A stretch of DNA of 64,000 nucleotides from Pseudomonas lini (GCF_030812475.1 NZ_JAUSSR010000018.1:62001-126000); one strand, 5' to 3'. Shown: positions 1-8,709, counted from the first letter of the stretch. Translations and numbers: made by a program. The notes: generated by a model not told the origin, from the letters alone.

Positions 1-483
1 CAGCGCCAGGGGGTGATCAACAACTGGCTGCTCGACCTGGGCCTGATCCATGAACCGCTGGCGCTGGTGAACAACTTCTTCGGTACCGTCGTCGGCATGG
101 TGCACGTCATGTTGCCGTTCATGGTGCTGCCGCTTTACGACAAGATGAAAAACATCGATCCGCTGTTGATGTCGGCAGCGGCCAATTGCGGTGCCACGCC
201 GTCCCAGGCATTCCGTCAGGTCTTCTTGCGGTTGTCGCTGCCTGGCCTGGCGTCGGGCATCACGCTGGTCTTTGTGATCTGCCTGGGCTTCTACCTGACC
301 CCGGCATTGTTGGGCGGTGGCAGGGTGTCGATGTGGTCGATGAAAATCAGCGACACCATTGCCCTGTACGGCAACTGGGGGGCGGCGAGTGCGTTGGGTG
401 TGGCCTTGCTGGTCGCCACGGTGCTGATCCTCTGGGGGATGCGCAAACTGTTCGGGCTTAATGGACAAGGGAGGACCGACTGA
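1..483 (+). CDS. ABC transporter permease, spermidine/putrescine type (PotB-like), 5' truncated by window edge
   Basis: This is the C-terminal part of an inner-membrane permease of the PotB class; the frame is open to base 1, so the true start lies upstream. The visible part has hydrophobic segments and the cytoplasmic EAA loop (SAAANCGATPSQAF about 55 residues in) that docks the ATPase. Its stop overlaps the next start by one base (TGATG), so the two permeases are translationally coupled, the usual PotB-PotC arrangement. The ATPase and binding protein are presumably upstream, outside the window. The class imports polyamines, related cations or other small organics; the substrate cannot be read here. 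Confidence 0.9.
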   Translation, partial: QRQGVINNWLLDLGLIHEPLALVNNFFGTVVGMVHVMLPFMVLPLYDKMKNIDPLLMSAAANCGATPSQAFRQVFLRLSLPGLASGITLVFVICLGFYLTPALLGGGRVSMWSMKISDTIALYGNWGAASALGVALLVATVLILWGMRKLFGLNGQGRTD

Positions 484-1310
484 TGTTCAAGCTCAATCAA
501 GCGGTGACGCCGACGCAGATCACCCACGCGCACCGGCTCTGGTTATACGCGCTCGTCGGGTTGATCCTGCTCTTCCTGATCATTCCGTGCCTGATCGTCA
601 TTCCGATGTCGTTCTCCGCGTCGCAATACCTGGAGTTTCCGCCCCGGGAATGGAGCCTGCGCTGGTACGAGGCTTACCTGGGGTCGCCCGAGTGGATGAT
701 GGCGACCTGGGTCACGGTGAAAGTGGCGGTCATCTCGACCTGCATCGCCACGGTGCTGGGCACGCTGGCAGCCTATGGCCTGTCGCAGGTGCGCGGCAGC
801 GCGGCGAAGCTGGTCAACAGCCTGATGATGCTGCCGATGCTTGTACCGATCATCCTGGTGGCGGTCGGCGTGTTCTTCGTCTATTCGCGTACCGGGCTGA
901 ACAACTCCATCACCGGCCTGGTATTGGCTCACAGTGTGCTGGCGATACCCTTTGTGCTGATCGCCGTGGGCAATGGCCTGCAGGGCTACGACATGAATCA
1001 GGAAATGGCGGCACGCAGCCTGGGCGCTTCGCGGCCCTGGGCTTTCCTGACAGTGACCTTGCCGCAATTGCGCTTGTCGATCTGTTCCGGCGCGCTGTTT
1101 GCCTTTATCGCTTCATTCGATGAGGTGGTCATTGCGCTGTTCATCGTTGGCGGTGAAAGCTCGACGCTGCCCCGGCGCATGTTTGCCAACATTCGCGATC
1201 AGATCGATCCGACTGTGGCCGCGGTGTCGACCTTGATGATTGTGCTGTCGATCCTCCTGCTGGTGGCGATGCAGTACATCAAGCGTCTGGAGCGTCGTCA
1301 GCAACACTGA
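483..1310 (+). CDS. ABC transporter permease, spermidine/putrescine type (PotC-like)
   Basis: This 275-residue inner-membrane permease is the second half of the PotB/PotC-type heterodimer. It has an N-terminal membrane anchor (about residues 19-42), further hydrophobic helices, and an EAA loop reading AARSLGASRPWAF with the conserved glycine and a following LP. Its length is typical of PotC (250-280). It starts one base inside the upstream stop. It is the last gene of the plus-strand transcript, which ends at a strong bidirectional terminator 20 bases downstream. Substrate is not evident; the aldehyde dehydrogenase and lyase that follow would suit an amine or organic acid, but that is inference. 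Confidence 0.9.
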   Translation: MFKLNQAVTPTQITHAHRLWLYALVGLILLFLIIPCLIVIPMSFSASQYLEFPPREWSLRWYEAYLGSPEWMMATWVTVKVAVISTCIATVLGTLAAYGLSQVRGSAAKLVNSLMMLPMLVPIILVAVGVFFVYSRTGLNNSITGLVLAHSVLAIPFVLIAVGNGLQGYDMNQEMAARSLGASRPWAFLTVTLPQLRLSICSGALFAFIASFDEVVIALFIVGGESSTLPRRMFANIRDQIDPTVAAVSTLMIVLSILLLVAMQYIKRLERRQQH

Positions 1311-1330
1311 TTCGCTACGCGGGTGCCCAT

Positions 1331-1367
1331 AAAAAAACGCATGGACCCGGGTCCATGCGTTTTTTTT
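1331..1367. terminator. Bidirectional rho-independent terminator
   Basis: A perfect inverted repeat (ACGCATGGACCC paired with GGGTCCATGCGT) is flanked by a run of seven A on the left and a run of T on the right. It can therefore terminate both the plus-strand permease operon and the minus-strand cupin gene that converges on it. Confidence 0.9.
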
Positions 1368-1389
1368 CGGCCCTACGAGTGCAGCGCTG

Positions 1390-2202
1390 TTACTCGAAGT
1401 AGATGGTTTTCGCCGAATCGTATGCCGGAGCGTCGAAGCTGATGAACAGCGCCGATTGCTTGCCTTCGACGTAATACTTGTGTGGGACATTCTGCGGAAT
1501 GGAAACGTAATCGCCTTGCTTCAGGATGCGATCTTCAGTCGGGGTCACGACCCGCGCGCTGCCGCTGAGAAGAATCAGCGAGTGATCGGCGTCAGGGTGA
1601 CTGTGATTTTTCAGCTCGGAGAACATCTCCACCAGATTGACGCGCTTTTGCGGCGTCTTGATCAAGGTCCAGCCACGGTCACTGGGGTCATTCCAGCCAG
1701 GCGGGCTGGCCATGACCGCTTGCTGTTTCTTGACGACTGGCGTGGGGCCATTGGTTGGCGTGGAGAAATCGACGGCAGTGGCCTTCGCCATGTCGATGGT
1801 GGGCACATCAAAACCCAGGAGCAGGACTTTCTCCTTATCCAGCGGCGTCATCCGATAAGCCTGTCCCGGCGGGATCGCCAGGTAATCGCCGGCTGCGAGG
1901 GCCACTTCCCGGTCCGCGAAGCGAACCTGCACGTTGCCTTGCAGCACGATCAGCGTGCGCTCGCCGATGTCATGCCTGACCACCGGCGTCTGCTGGTCGA
2001 GCTGCACCAGGGTCGTGCGCGACAGGGCGGTCTTGTGCATTTCCCAGATGTGCTGGCCCAGCAGTGTTTCGCTCGCCGGGCCGCTGATCAAATCGTCACG
2101 TTCGACCAGCAGCAATTTATCACTGGCGAACACGGGCGTCGAAAGCAATAACACGCCGCAGAACAACCGTAGCTGGCGGGCAACCGGATTGAGACTGAGC
2201 AT
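1390..2202 (-). CDS. Secreted double-cupin protein
   Basis: This 270-residue protein begins with a signal peptide (hydrophobic stretch up to PVFA at about residue 26) and contains two cupin domains. The first, around residues 60-130, includes the turn GDYLAIPPGQAYRMTPLD. The second, around residues 185-250, includes NHSHPDADHSLILLSG and GDYVSIPQNVPHKYY. The second domain keeps the HxHxxxD-like metal ligands; the first is poorer in histidine. The start has a GAGG ribosome site overlapping the end of the upstream lyase gene (2 bases apart), so the two form an operon. The role is unknown; a periplasmic isomerase, dioxygenase or binding function is possible. Confidence 0.75.
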   Translation of the reverse strand: MLSLNPVARQLRLFCGVLLLSTPVFASDKLLLVERDDLISGPASETLLGQHIWEMHKTALSRTTLVQLDQQTPVVRHDIGERTLIVLQGNVQVRFADREVALAAGDYLAIPPGQAYRMTPLDKEKVLLLGFDVPTIDMAKATAVDFSTPTNGPTPVVKKQQAVMASPPGWNDPSDRGWTLIKTPQKRVNLVEMFSELKNHSHPDADHSLILLSGSARVVTPTEDRILKQGDYVSIPQNVPHKYYVEGKQSALFISFDAPAYDSAKTIYFE

Positions 2203-2204
2203 TT

Positions 2205-3167
2205 TTATACCTCTTCTTCAGATGATGTCGCTTGGGGGGAATGGGTGTTCAGCAGTGGATTCAGCCCGCTGCGCAGCACCCGGCTGTGCAGTTCGCGACC
2301 GAGAGCGGCTTCACATTCGGCCGCCACGTCAAGCAGGCGGTCCAGGTCGATACCGGTGCGCACGCCCATTGACTCCAGCAGGTTGATCCAGTCTTCGGTG
2401 CTGACGTTGCCGGTATGGCCGCCGCCATACTTGACCTTGGCCGGATGTCCGCCGACACCCCCGAAGGCGCAGTCGTAATGGGTGACCCCGGCTTCCAGGG
2501 CCGCGACGTAATTCACCAGTCCGGTCGCGCGGGTGTCGTGGAAATGAGCGATCGGAGTGATCTCGGGAAACGTCGCCAGCACCGCACTGAACAGGCGTCT
2601 GGTGCTCTGTGGCGTCGCGACGCCGGTGGTATCGCCCAGGGTGACGAACTTCACCCCGCGCCTGGCAAACCGTTCGACATCCGCCAGTACAGCGGCCTCA
2701 CTGACGCGCCCTTCGAACGGACAGCCGAACGCCACGGAAATCGTGCCGATCAGGCGGAATCGATTGAGGGCCTTATCGGCCATCTGTTCTATGTTCAACC
2801 ATTGATCTTCGCGGCTGCGCTTGAGGTTTTTCAGCGAGTGCGACTCAGAGGCGGATACCAGCAGGCTGATTTCATTGGCACCGTGGCCAGCGGCGAGGTC
2901 GCTGGCCGCTCGCTCCACTGCCCGCACGTTGGCGCAGGTCGCTTTATAGAAAACCCCGGCACGCCGTTGCAGCGTCGCCAACAGCGCGCTGGCGTCGGAA
3001 AATTGCGGAATCACCGCGGGGTTGGAGTAGGAGGTTGCTTCGATCCGTTGAAAGCCGATTTGAGCAAATCGCTCCACCAGTTGGCGTTTTATCTGGGTAG
3101 GCAGAAAGTCCGGTTCGTGCTGCAGACCGTCGCGGGCGAAACATTCACACAGGATGACGTCTCTCAT
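2205..3167 (-). CDS. HMG-CoA lyase-like enzyme (DRE-TIM metallolyase) with altered active-site loop
   Basis: The 320-residue protein has the TIM-barrel fold signatures of hydroxymethylglutaryl-CoA lyase: RDGLQ at residues 12-16 (catalytic Arg12, Asp13), GDTTG, and the metal-binding HFH at 208-210. The family's C-terminal loop normally reads GGCPYA...GN with a catalytic cysteine. Here it reads GGHPA and is about four residues longer before the conserved Asn254 in GNVSTED, so the cysteine position is His241. The enzyme may therefore cleave another acyl-CoA or act as a different C-C lyase or synthase. I chose ATG 3167 because TGAGG lies six bases before it; ATG 3188 is an alternative. It heads a two-gene operon with the cupin protein. 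Confidence 0.75.
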   Translation of the reverse strand: MRDVILCECFARDGLQHEPDFLPTQIKRQLVERFAQIGFQRIEATSYSNPAVIPQFSDASALLATLQRRAGVFYKATCANVRAVERAASDLAAGHGANEISLLVSASESHSLKNLKRSREDQWLNIEQMADKALNRFRLIGTISVAFGCPFEGRVSEAAVLADVERFARRGVKFVTLGDTTGVATPQSTRRLFSAVLATFPEITPIAHFHDTRATGLVNYVAALEAGVTHYDCAFGGVGGHPAKVKYGGGHTGNVSTEDWINLLESMGVRTGIDLDRLLDVAAECEAALGRELHSRVLRSGLNPLLNTHSPQATSSEEEV

Positions 3168-3194
3168 TGGGGCCTCAGAGGTGATCATGAAACA

Positions 3195-3213
3195 TGGTTG
3201 ACATGGTGAACCA
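3195..3213. promoter_or_regulatory. Operator candidate, copy 1 (TGGTT-N9-AACCA)
   Basis: The 19-bp inverted repeat TGGTTGACATGGTGAACCA lies between the divergent lyase and aldehyde dehydrogenase genes, just upstream of the lyase start. It resembles the copy at 3228, which begins 33 bases later, about three helical turns away. The shape suits a dimeric repressor such as a GntR-family protein; the regulator is not visible in this window. Confidence 0.55.
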
Positions 3214-3227
3214 AATTTACGAGTATA

Positions 3228-3246
3228 TGGTTGATAGTGTCAACCT
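3228..3246. promoter_or_regulatory. Operator candidate, copy 2 (TGGTTGA-N5-TCAACC)
   Basis: TGGTTGATAGTGTCAACCT is an inverted repeat with seven- or six-base arms. It shares the TGGTTGA...AACC frame with copy 1. The pair would control both divergent transcripts. Confidence 0.55.
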
Positions 3247-3330
3247 GTTACTGCGTTTTCAGGACCGCTGATGCAGGGTCGATGCCTGCACCATCGCCTG
3301 CGTCCAATGACCTTTTCCGAGGAGTGATCC

Positions 3331-4764
3331 ATGTACACCGACTTGTTGTTCTACATCGACGGCCAATGGACTGCCGGCAGCGCCGGCAACACGGCGGCGG
3401 TTCTCAATCCGTCGACGGGGGAGACGCTTGGGCAGTTGCCACTGGCTTCGAGCGACGATCTCGATACGGCACTGGCTGCCGCTGCCAGCGGATTTGAAAC
3501 ATGGTCTGCGACGTCTGCCTTCGACCGCTCGGGCATCCTGCGGCGAGTGGCTGCACTGGTACGTGATCGCCATGCGCTGATGGCCGAGTGCATGACGCTG
3601 GATCAGGGCAAGCCGCTGGCGGAATCGACCATGGAAGCCAAAAGCGCGGCGGACCACATTGAGTGGTATGCGGAGGAGGGGCGGCGTGCCTATGGCCGTA
3701 TCGTGCCCTCACGTCACGCAGCGGTACGCCAGTTGGTGGTGCGCGAGCCGGTCGGCCCGGTAGCGGCTTTCACCCCGTGGAATTTCCCTATCAATCAGGC
3801 GGTGCGCAAGATTGCAGGGGCGCTGGCGGCGGGTTGCAGCATCATCATCAAAGGTCCGGAGGAGGCGCCTGGCGCCGTGATCGAACTGGTGCGCTGTTTC
3901 CACGATGCCGGTGTACCCAAGGGCGTGCTGAACCTGGTGTTCGGTAACCCGGCACACGTTTCCGAGTACCTGATCCGGTCGCCGGTCATCCGCAAGGTCT
4001 CGTTCACCGGTTCGACGGCCGTGGGCCGGCAGCTTGGAGCCCTGGCGGCGACGCATTTGAAACTGACGACAATGGAGCTGGGTGGCCACGCGCCGTTTAT
4101 CGTTTGCGCAGATGCCGATGTGGAAGCCGCCGCTGCGTTGGCCTGCGCCCTCAAGTTCCGCAATGCCGGACAGGTGTGCGCTTCGCCCTCGCGCTTCTAT
4201 GTGCATGACGACGTGTTCGATCTGTTCGCCCGGCGATTTACCGAACTGGCAGTGCAATTGAAGGTGGGCGACGGTTTCGACCCCTCCAGTCAGATGGGGC
4301 CGCTGGCGAACGCCCGGCGCTTGATGATGGTCCAGGAGTTGATCGCCGATGCCCGGGATCTGGGCGCCACGGTGCTGACCGGCGGAAACCGCATCGGTGC
4401 CACCGGGCATTTTTTCGAACCGACGTTATTGACCGACTTGCCGAAGCAGGCGCGGCTGCTTAATGAAGAACCCTTCGGTCCGGTGGCCCCGTTATTGCGT
4501 TTCAATGACCTGGACAGCGTGATCGCGCAAGCCAATAGTCTGGAGTACGGGCTGGCTGCGTTTGCATTCACCCGCTCACTGAAAACGGCCACCGAATTGG
4601 GCAATCGCCTGCAAGCCGGGATGGTCTCGATCAACCACTTTGGTCTGGCCCTGCCGGAAACGCCGTTCGGCGGCATCAAAGCCAGTGGTCACGGCAGTGA
4701 GGGCGGGACTGAAGGCCTGGATGCCTATCTGACGACCAAGTTCATCAGCCAGGCGGGGCTCTGA
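3331..4764 (+). CDS. NAD(P)-dependent aldehyde dehydrogenase (succinate-semialdehyde dehydrogenase-like)
   Basis: This 477-residue cytoplasmic enzyme oxidises an aldehyde to an acid with NAD(P). The family features are present: the cofactor-site FTPWNFP stretch near residues 147-153, the GSTAVG turn, the general base Glu249 in MELGG, and the nucleophile Cys283 in GQVCAS. The C-terminal PFGGIKASGHGSEGG motif is typical of the succinate-semialdehyde/GabD-like branch. A clear GAGG ribosome site precedes the ATG. It is transcribed away from the lyase-cupin operon, and both promoters share the double operator. Exact substrate is not known; a semialdehyde from the compound imported by the ABC system to the left is plausible. 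Confidence 0.88.
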   Translation: MYTDLLFYIDGQWTAGSAGNTAAVLNPSTGETLGQLPLASSDDLDTALAAAASGFETWSATSAFDRSGILRRVAALVRDRHALMAECMTLDQGKPLAESTMEAKSAADHIEWYAEEGRRAYGRIVPSRHAAVRQLVVREPVGPVAAFTPWNFPINQAVRKIAGALAAGCSIIIKGPEEAPGAVIELVRCFHDAGVPKGVLNLVFGNPAHVSEYLIRSPVIRKVSFTGSTAVGRQLGALAATHLKLTTMELGGHAPFIVCADADVEAAAALACALKFRNAGQVCASPSRFYVHDDVFDLFARRFTELAVQLKVGDGFDPSSQMGPLANARRLMMVQELIADARDLGATVLTGGNRIGATGHFFEPTLLTDLPKQARLLNEEPFGPVAPLLRFNDLDSVIAQANSLEYGLAAFAFTRSLKTATELGNRLQAGMVSINHFGLALPETPFGGIKASGHGSEGGTEGLDAYLTTKFISQAGL

Positions 4765-4775
4765 AGTTTAAAGAG

Positions 4776-4884
4776 ACCCCGGTAACGGGGTGCATGGCGC
4801 ACTGGGGAGGCGGTTGATCCCTGGCCCTATAGCGTTGTCGCAAGGCAACCCCGGGACCGCCCGGCCCACGAAAACCGGGCGGTC
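4776..4884 (+). terminator. Two hairpins without T-tract downstream of the aldehyde dehydrogenase
   Basis: ACCCCG-GTAA-CGGGGT sits at 4776-4791, and GACCGCCCGG pairs with CCGGGCGGTC at 4855-4884 around a ten-base loop. Neither is followed by a U-tract, so they may be weak or rho-assisted terminators or mRNA-stabilising hairpins between convergent genes. Confidence 0.4.
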
Positions 4885-4944
4885 ACGGGTTGATTGGTGC
4901 GGGGCAGCATCCGAAGCCAGTCAGGACTTCGACCCGCGACCTCT

Positions 4945-6180
4945 TTAATTGTCCAGATAGCTTTGAACGCTATCCAGATACCAGTTGACGAAGTCGATGA
5001 CCTTTTTCTCATCATTCGAAGAGTACGGACCCGGGACATAGCCCGCGCCCTGCACGCCACGGAAGTTGTTCTCGGCCAGCCATTTGTCCTGGTCGTTGGT
5101 CGCACTCCACAAGGCGGTCAGATGCGGCAGTTCGTAATCACGACCCTCCACCGCATCCTTGTGCACCAGCCACTTCGCCCGCACGTGCGTGGTGCCGACA
5201 TCGATCGGCCAGGCCTCGAAGGTGAAGGCGTGATCCCGTAGGGCATGGCTGAACGCGTTCGGCTCGGTGGCCCATCGCAACGTGCCGATGTTGCCTTCTC
5301 CGGTGGGAATCAGCAGTTTCGAGCAGGCGTAGCGTCCATCCAGCGTGAGGGATTGGACGCCGTCCTTGATCGGGAAACGCAGGATGTCGAACCACGGACC
5401 TTCGGCCGGACCATTGATCAGCCCGTTGCTGCGGCAGATGTCCTCGAAGTGGGTCATCCAGTCTGGCTGGCCTTCAAAGTAATCGTCTTCGGTGGGATCG
5501 CGGAAGGACGACAGCAGCTCGGGATGCCGTGCGCTGCAGTGATAGCACTCCCGACCGTTCTCCATGACCAGTTTCCAGTTGGCGTGTTCGGGCAGTACCG
5601 CGGCGTGAGCGATCTTGGCGTTTTCCAGATCATGGGGCGCCAGCATCGGTTCGATCTGGCGGCGGAATTCGCCGAAGTCAGGCACGTCATCAGACAGTGC
5701 GATAAAGATCACGCCGGCCACCACTTCGCATTGAAGCGGGATAAGACTGTGCCGGCTTTGATCGAAATCGGCCGGCATGTTTTTGGCGAAGATCAGGTTG
5801 CCTTTAAGGTCGTAGGTCCACTGGTGATAAGGGCAGACCAGGCGCCGAGTCGAGCCTTTTTCGCTGGTGCAAATCATCGAGCCGCGATGCCGGCAGGCAT
5901 TGAAATAAGCACGCACCGAACTTTCCGATTCACGGATGATGACGACGGATGTTTTGCCCAGCTGCACGGTGATGTAATCGCCGACTTTGACGACTTCCGC
6001 CAGATGCCCGGCCTGTAGCCAAGAACGTGCGAATACCGCTTTCATCTCGAAGTCGAACACGGCCTCGGACGTGTAGAGCTGTTGCGGCAAGGTGTGACCC
6101 CGTACGCATTGCCCAAATAGATCGGCCATTGCACTGCGTGCGAGCGTGCTTGCATTGCTGTTGTGGCTGCAGCCTGTCAT
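4945..6180 (-). CDS. Rieske non-heme iron oxygenase, alpha subunit (GbcA-like N-demethylase/hydroxylase family)
   Basis: This 411-residue protein is the terminal oxygenase of a two-component Rieske system. The Rieske cluster motif CxH-x17-CxxH is intact (Cys96, His98, Cys116, His119), and the mononuclear iron site appears in ENGRECYHCSARHPE (His214, His219). The sequence and its divergent pairing with a reductase gene recall glycine-betaine demethylase GbcA/GbcB and stachydrine demethylase, which remove N-methyl groups as formaldehyde. The start at 6180 has GAGGA six bases upstream; a start two codons earlier would touch the ribosome site. The flanking LysR, carrier, flavoprotein oxidase and porin genes suggest a dedicated catabolic pathway. 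The substrate is unknown. Confidence 0.82.
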   Translation of the reverse strand: MTGCSHNSNASTLARSAMADLFGQCVRGHTLPQQLYTSEAVFDFEMKAVFARSWLQAGHLAEVVKVGDYITVQLGKTSVVIIRESESSVRAYFNACRHRGSMICTSEKGSTRRLVCPYHQWTYDLKGNLIFAKNMPADFDQSRHSLIPLQCEVVAGVIFIALSDDVPDFGEFRRQIEPMLAPHDLENAKIAHAAVLPEHANWKLVMENGRECYHCSARHPELLSSFRDPTEDDYFEGQPDWMTHFEDICRSNGLINGPAEGPWFDILRFPIKDGVQSLTLDGRYACSKLLIPTGEGNIGTLRWATEPNAFSHALRDHAFTFEAWPIDVGTTHVRAKWLVHKDAVEGRDYELPHLTALWSATNDQDKWLAENNFRGVQGAGYVPGPYSSNDEKKVIDFVNWYLDSVQSYLDN

Positions 6181-6468
6181 CTCCATTCCTCATCAAGTAT
6201 CGCCGGCACGGGCGTTCATTATTTTTATCCCGCCGGGTATCTGTTCGAGAGGCCGGCTTTGGTCTGAAGCCTGCTTTTTATAAGGCATGCACCTGCCCCC
6301 GCCAAACGAAAACGCGGCATGGCAGTCATTCCGTTTTTCATGGGTTCGGCAGGCTATTCCACGAGGGAATCGGCGCATGTCAAACGTTCCTTTGCGGTGG
6401 TTGTGGGGGACATTCACTATTGAAATCGCAGCGTGACCCGTAGAACAACAATCAAGAGCGGACTCGAT
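6181..6468. promoter_or_regulatory. Divergent promoter region of the oxygenase and reductase genes
   Basis: The 288-bp intergenic region must carry both promoters. It contains GCATGCACCTGC at 6285 and GGCATGGCAGTC near 6315, which are imperfect relatives of the shared motif found before the MFS (8580) and porin (12699) genes. The match is weak and no other clear repeat was seen. Confidence 0.35.
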
Positions 6469-7536
6469 ATGAATACCTTCGCGCAATCCACTACTGCGCA
6501 GACCTGGAACAACGGCCGGCATCTCGTCCGTTGTGTCAGGACTGTTCAAGAAACACATGACGTTCGAACGTTCAGTTTCGTAGCCGAACAGCCGCTGATG
6601 TTCTTCTTTAAACCGGGTCAGTTTGTCACCCTGGAGCTCGAGATCGACGGCGAACCTGTCATGCGCTCCTACACGCTATCCAGTTCACCCTCGCAGCCCT
6701 ATAGCTTTTCCCTGACCATCAAGCGCGTGCCGGGTGGCAAGGTCTCCAACTGGCTGCACGATAACCTCGGGGAAGGCGATCAACTGGCAGTGCACGGCCC
6801 GTCGGGTCAGTTCAACGCCATCGACTTTCCGGCGGACAAGGTGTTGTTGCTCTCCGGCGGTGTCGGCATCACCCCGGTAATGTCCATGGCACGCTGGTTC
6901 TTCGATACCCATGACGCGGTGGACATGGTGTTCGTGCATAGCGCGCGCACGCCCAGGGACATCATCTACCACCGCGAACTGCGCCACATGGCATCGCGCA
7001 GTGAGCAGTTCAAGCTGCATCTGGTGTGCGAAAGATACGAGACTGGCGAAGCCTGGGCCGGCTATCGCGGTTACTTCGGGCGAGCGATGCTCGACCTGAT
7101 GGCGCCCGATTTTTTTGCGCGGGAGATCTTCTGCTGTGGCCCGACGCCCTACATGTCGGCGGTCCGGCAGCTTCTGGAGATGGCCGGTTTTGATATGCGT
7201 CGCTATCACGAGGAAGCGTTCGCTCCACCTCCCGCCAAGGCGTGCAAGCCGATCGCCGAAGCCCCGGAGCAGGTGACGCACCTGGTAGCGTTTTCCCGCA
7301 GCGGAAAAAGCGTGCGCGTGACGCCGGGCGAGACCTTGCACGCGGCGGCCGGCAAGCTTGGTCTGCATATTCCCAAAGCCTGCGGCATGGGCATTTGCGG
7401 CACCTGCCTGGTACTCAAAAGCGCCGGTGAGGTGGTTCTGGAGCACAAGGGTGGCATCAGTGACGAGGAGTTGGCGCAGGGCTATGTGCTGTCCTGCTGC
7501 AGCACGCCAAAAGGCGATGTGACCATCGATTATTGA
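6469..7536 (+). CDS. Rieske-oxygenase reductase: FAD/NAD domain plus C-terminal plant-type [2Fe-2S] ferredoxin (GbcB-like)
   Basis: This 355-residue flavoprotein passes electrons from NAD(P)H to its oxygenase partner. The N-terminal half is a ferredoxin-NADP reductase barrel with the FAD motif RSYTLSSSP, followed by the NAD-binding GGVGITPVMSM segment. A linker leads to a C-terminal ferredoxin with CGMGICGTC and a final cysteine in LSCC, the CX4CX2C...C pattern of plant-type clusters. The domain order matches GbcB. ATG 6469 was chosen over GTG 6433 because a purine-rich AAGAGCGGA precedes it. It is divergent from the oxygenase gene, and the LysR gene follows. Confidence 0.87.
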   Translation: MNTFAQSTTAQTWNNGRHLVRCVRTVQETHDVRTFSFVAEQPLMFFFKPGQFVTLELEIDGEPVMRSYTLSSSPSQPYSFSLTIKRVPGGKVSNWLHDNLGEGDQLAVHGPSGQFNAIDFPADKVLLLSGGVGITPVMSMARWFFDTHDAVDMVFVHSARTPRDIIYHRELRHMASRSEQFKLHLVCERYETGEAWAGYRGYFGRAMLDLMAPDFFAREIFCCGPTPYMSAVRQLLEMAGFDMRRYHEEAFAPPPAKACKPIAEAPEQVTHLVAFSRSGKSVRVTPGETLHAAAGKLGLHIPKACGMGICGTCLVLKSAGEVVLEHKGGISDEELAQGYVLSCCSTPKGDVTIDY

Positions 7537-7620
7537 ACGCTGCAACAAATTGCCCAGGTGAATGTTTGGCAGTACCCTCAAGCGCTTCCGATAAAGCGTC
7601 TGATCGATAGGGATCTGTCC

Positions 7621-8529
7621 ATGAGCTCGAAGAAGTTGCCGCCCTTGAGTGCCATCGTGGCCTTCGATGCAGTCGTACGGCTCGGCACTTTCACCAGGGC
7701 GGCCAGCGAACTCCATCTGACCCAAAGCGCTGTCAGCAAACAGATCAAACGCCTGGAGCTGAGCCTCGGTACGCCTCTGTTCGAACGCAAGGGCAACGAT
7801 GTGATTCTCACCTCCAGCGGCGCCGTGCTTTATCGGGCGGTGACCCAGAGTCTTCAGTGCATCAAGGAAGCGGTGCAGCAGATCGATGACTGTCTGGCGC
7901 CGAGCCTGTCCATCAGTGCCAGTTCCGGCATCGCCAGTTATCTGGTCATTCCCATGATTTCCCTGTTCCGCAAATCTCATGCCCAGATCGATGTGCGGGT
8001 GGTTGGCGCACAAGATCGTTTGAACATGAAGGGTGCCGACACCGATTTCGCCATCGTCTACGGCGATGGCAGCTGGAAGGATCTGCGGGCGCACCGTATC
8101 GCGGAGGAAGAGATTTTTGCCATCTGCACGCCAGAATACCGTGACGAACATCGTATTCGATGCCTGGCCGACCTGTCCCACTGCGACCTGATCGAACTTG
8201 AGTCCAACGACCCGGCAACAATCTCCACGCGTCAGTGGATGCGTCAGGTGGGGTACCTGGGGGCGCACAAGGGCTCGATCATTCGAGTGTCCAGTTATGA
8301 CCTGGCGATCAAGGCGGCTCTCGCCGGCGAAGGTGTTGCACTTGCCTGGGCGGAAGCACTTCCCGACGAACTCCGCACCCGGCAGCTATGCCGGGTTTGC
8401 GACGAGACGTTGAAGACCGGGCTAGGTGAATACCTCACCTGCCCGGCAGCGCGTGAGCTGACGCCAATGGCGCAGACGTTGTGGGATTGGGTAGTCGCCA
8501 CTACAGCGCAACAGCTTGTGCGCGACTGA
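7621..8529 (+). CDS. LysR-family transcriptional regulator (GcvA-like branch)
   Basis: This 302-residue regulator has an N-terminal winged helix-turn-helix (about residues 5-65, with FTRAASELHLTQSAVSKQIK) and a C-terminal inducer-binding domain. ATG 7621 gives the usual LysR length and follows an AGGGAT sequence; a GTG at 7558 would add an unneeded 21 residues. It lies directly after the reductase gene and before the MFS gene, so it probably responds to the substrate of the island. A second LysR of the same branch is encoded at 11725. Either or both may bind the motif shared by the carrier and porin promoters. Confidence 0.88.
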   Translation: MSSKKLPPLSAIVAFDAVVRLGTFTRAASELHLTQSAVSKQIKRLELSLGTPLFERKGNDVILTSSGAVLYRAVTQSLQCIKEAVQQIDDCLAPSLSISASSGIASYLVIPMISLFRKSHAQIDVRVVGAQDRLNMKGADTDFAIVYGDGSWKDLRAHRIAEEEIFAICTPEYRDEHRIRCLADLSHCDLIELESNDPATISTRQWMRQVGYLGAHKGSIIRVSSYDLAIKAALAGEGVALAWAEALPDELRTRQLCRVCDETLKTGLGEYLTCPAARELTPMAQTLWDWVVATTAQQLVRD

Positions 8530-8579
8530 TCGCCATTCCTCAGGCATCCGTCGGGAGGTGTTGCGCCTTGGCGGCGTTT

Positions 8580-8605
8580 GCATGCGCCTGACGCATGCAG
8601 TGCAC
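8580..8605 (+). promoter_or_regulatory. Shared operator motif, carrier copy (GCATGC-N7-GCATGCAGTGCAC)
   Basis: GCATGC at 8580 is followed, with a 13-base period, by GCATGCAGTGCAC at 8593, then AAAATG shortly after. The same composite pattern with the same spacing occurs at 12699 before the porin gene. It is placed about 105-130 bases upstream of the MFS start, suitable for LysR activation. Confidence 0.65.
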
Positions 8606-8709
8606 AAGGAAAATGCGCTTTTGCCAATCCCTTGCCGCGGGTAGTTTGGACCTGCACACGGACTTTGCCGTCCATCCCTTCCAACAAGAACAACGTCTGA
8701 GGGAAAACC

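Noticed and set aside
6685..8268. A 527-codon open frame on the minus strand across the reductase and LysR genes
   Set aside because: It is antisense to two well-supported genes, has low-complexity H/Q/R-rich translation typical of a GC-rich shadow frame, and has no family similarity.
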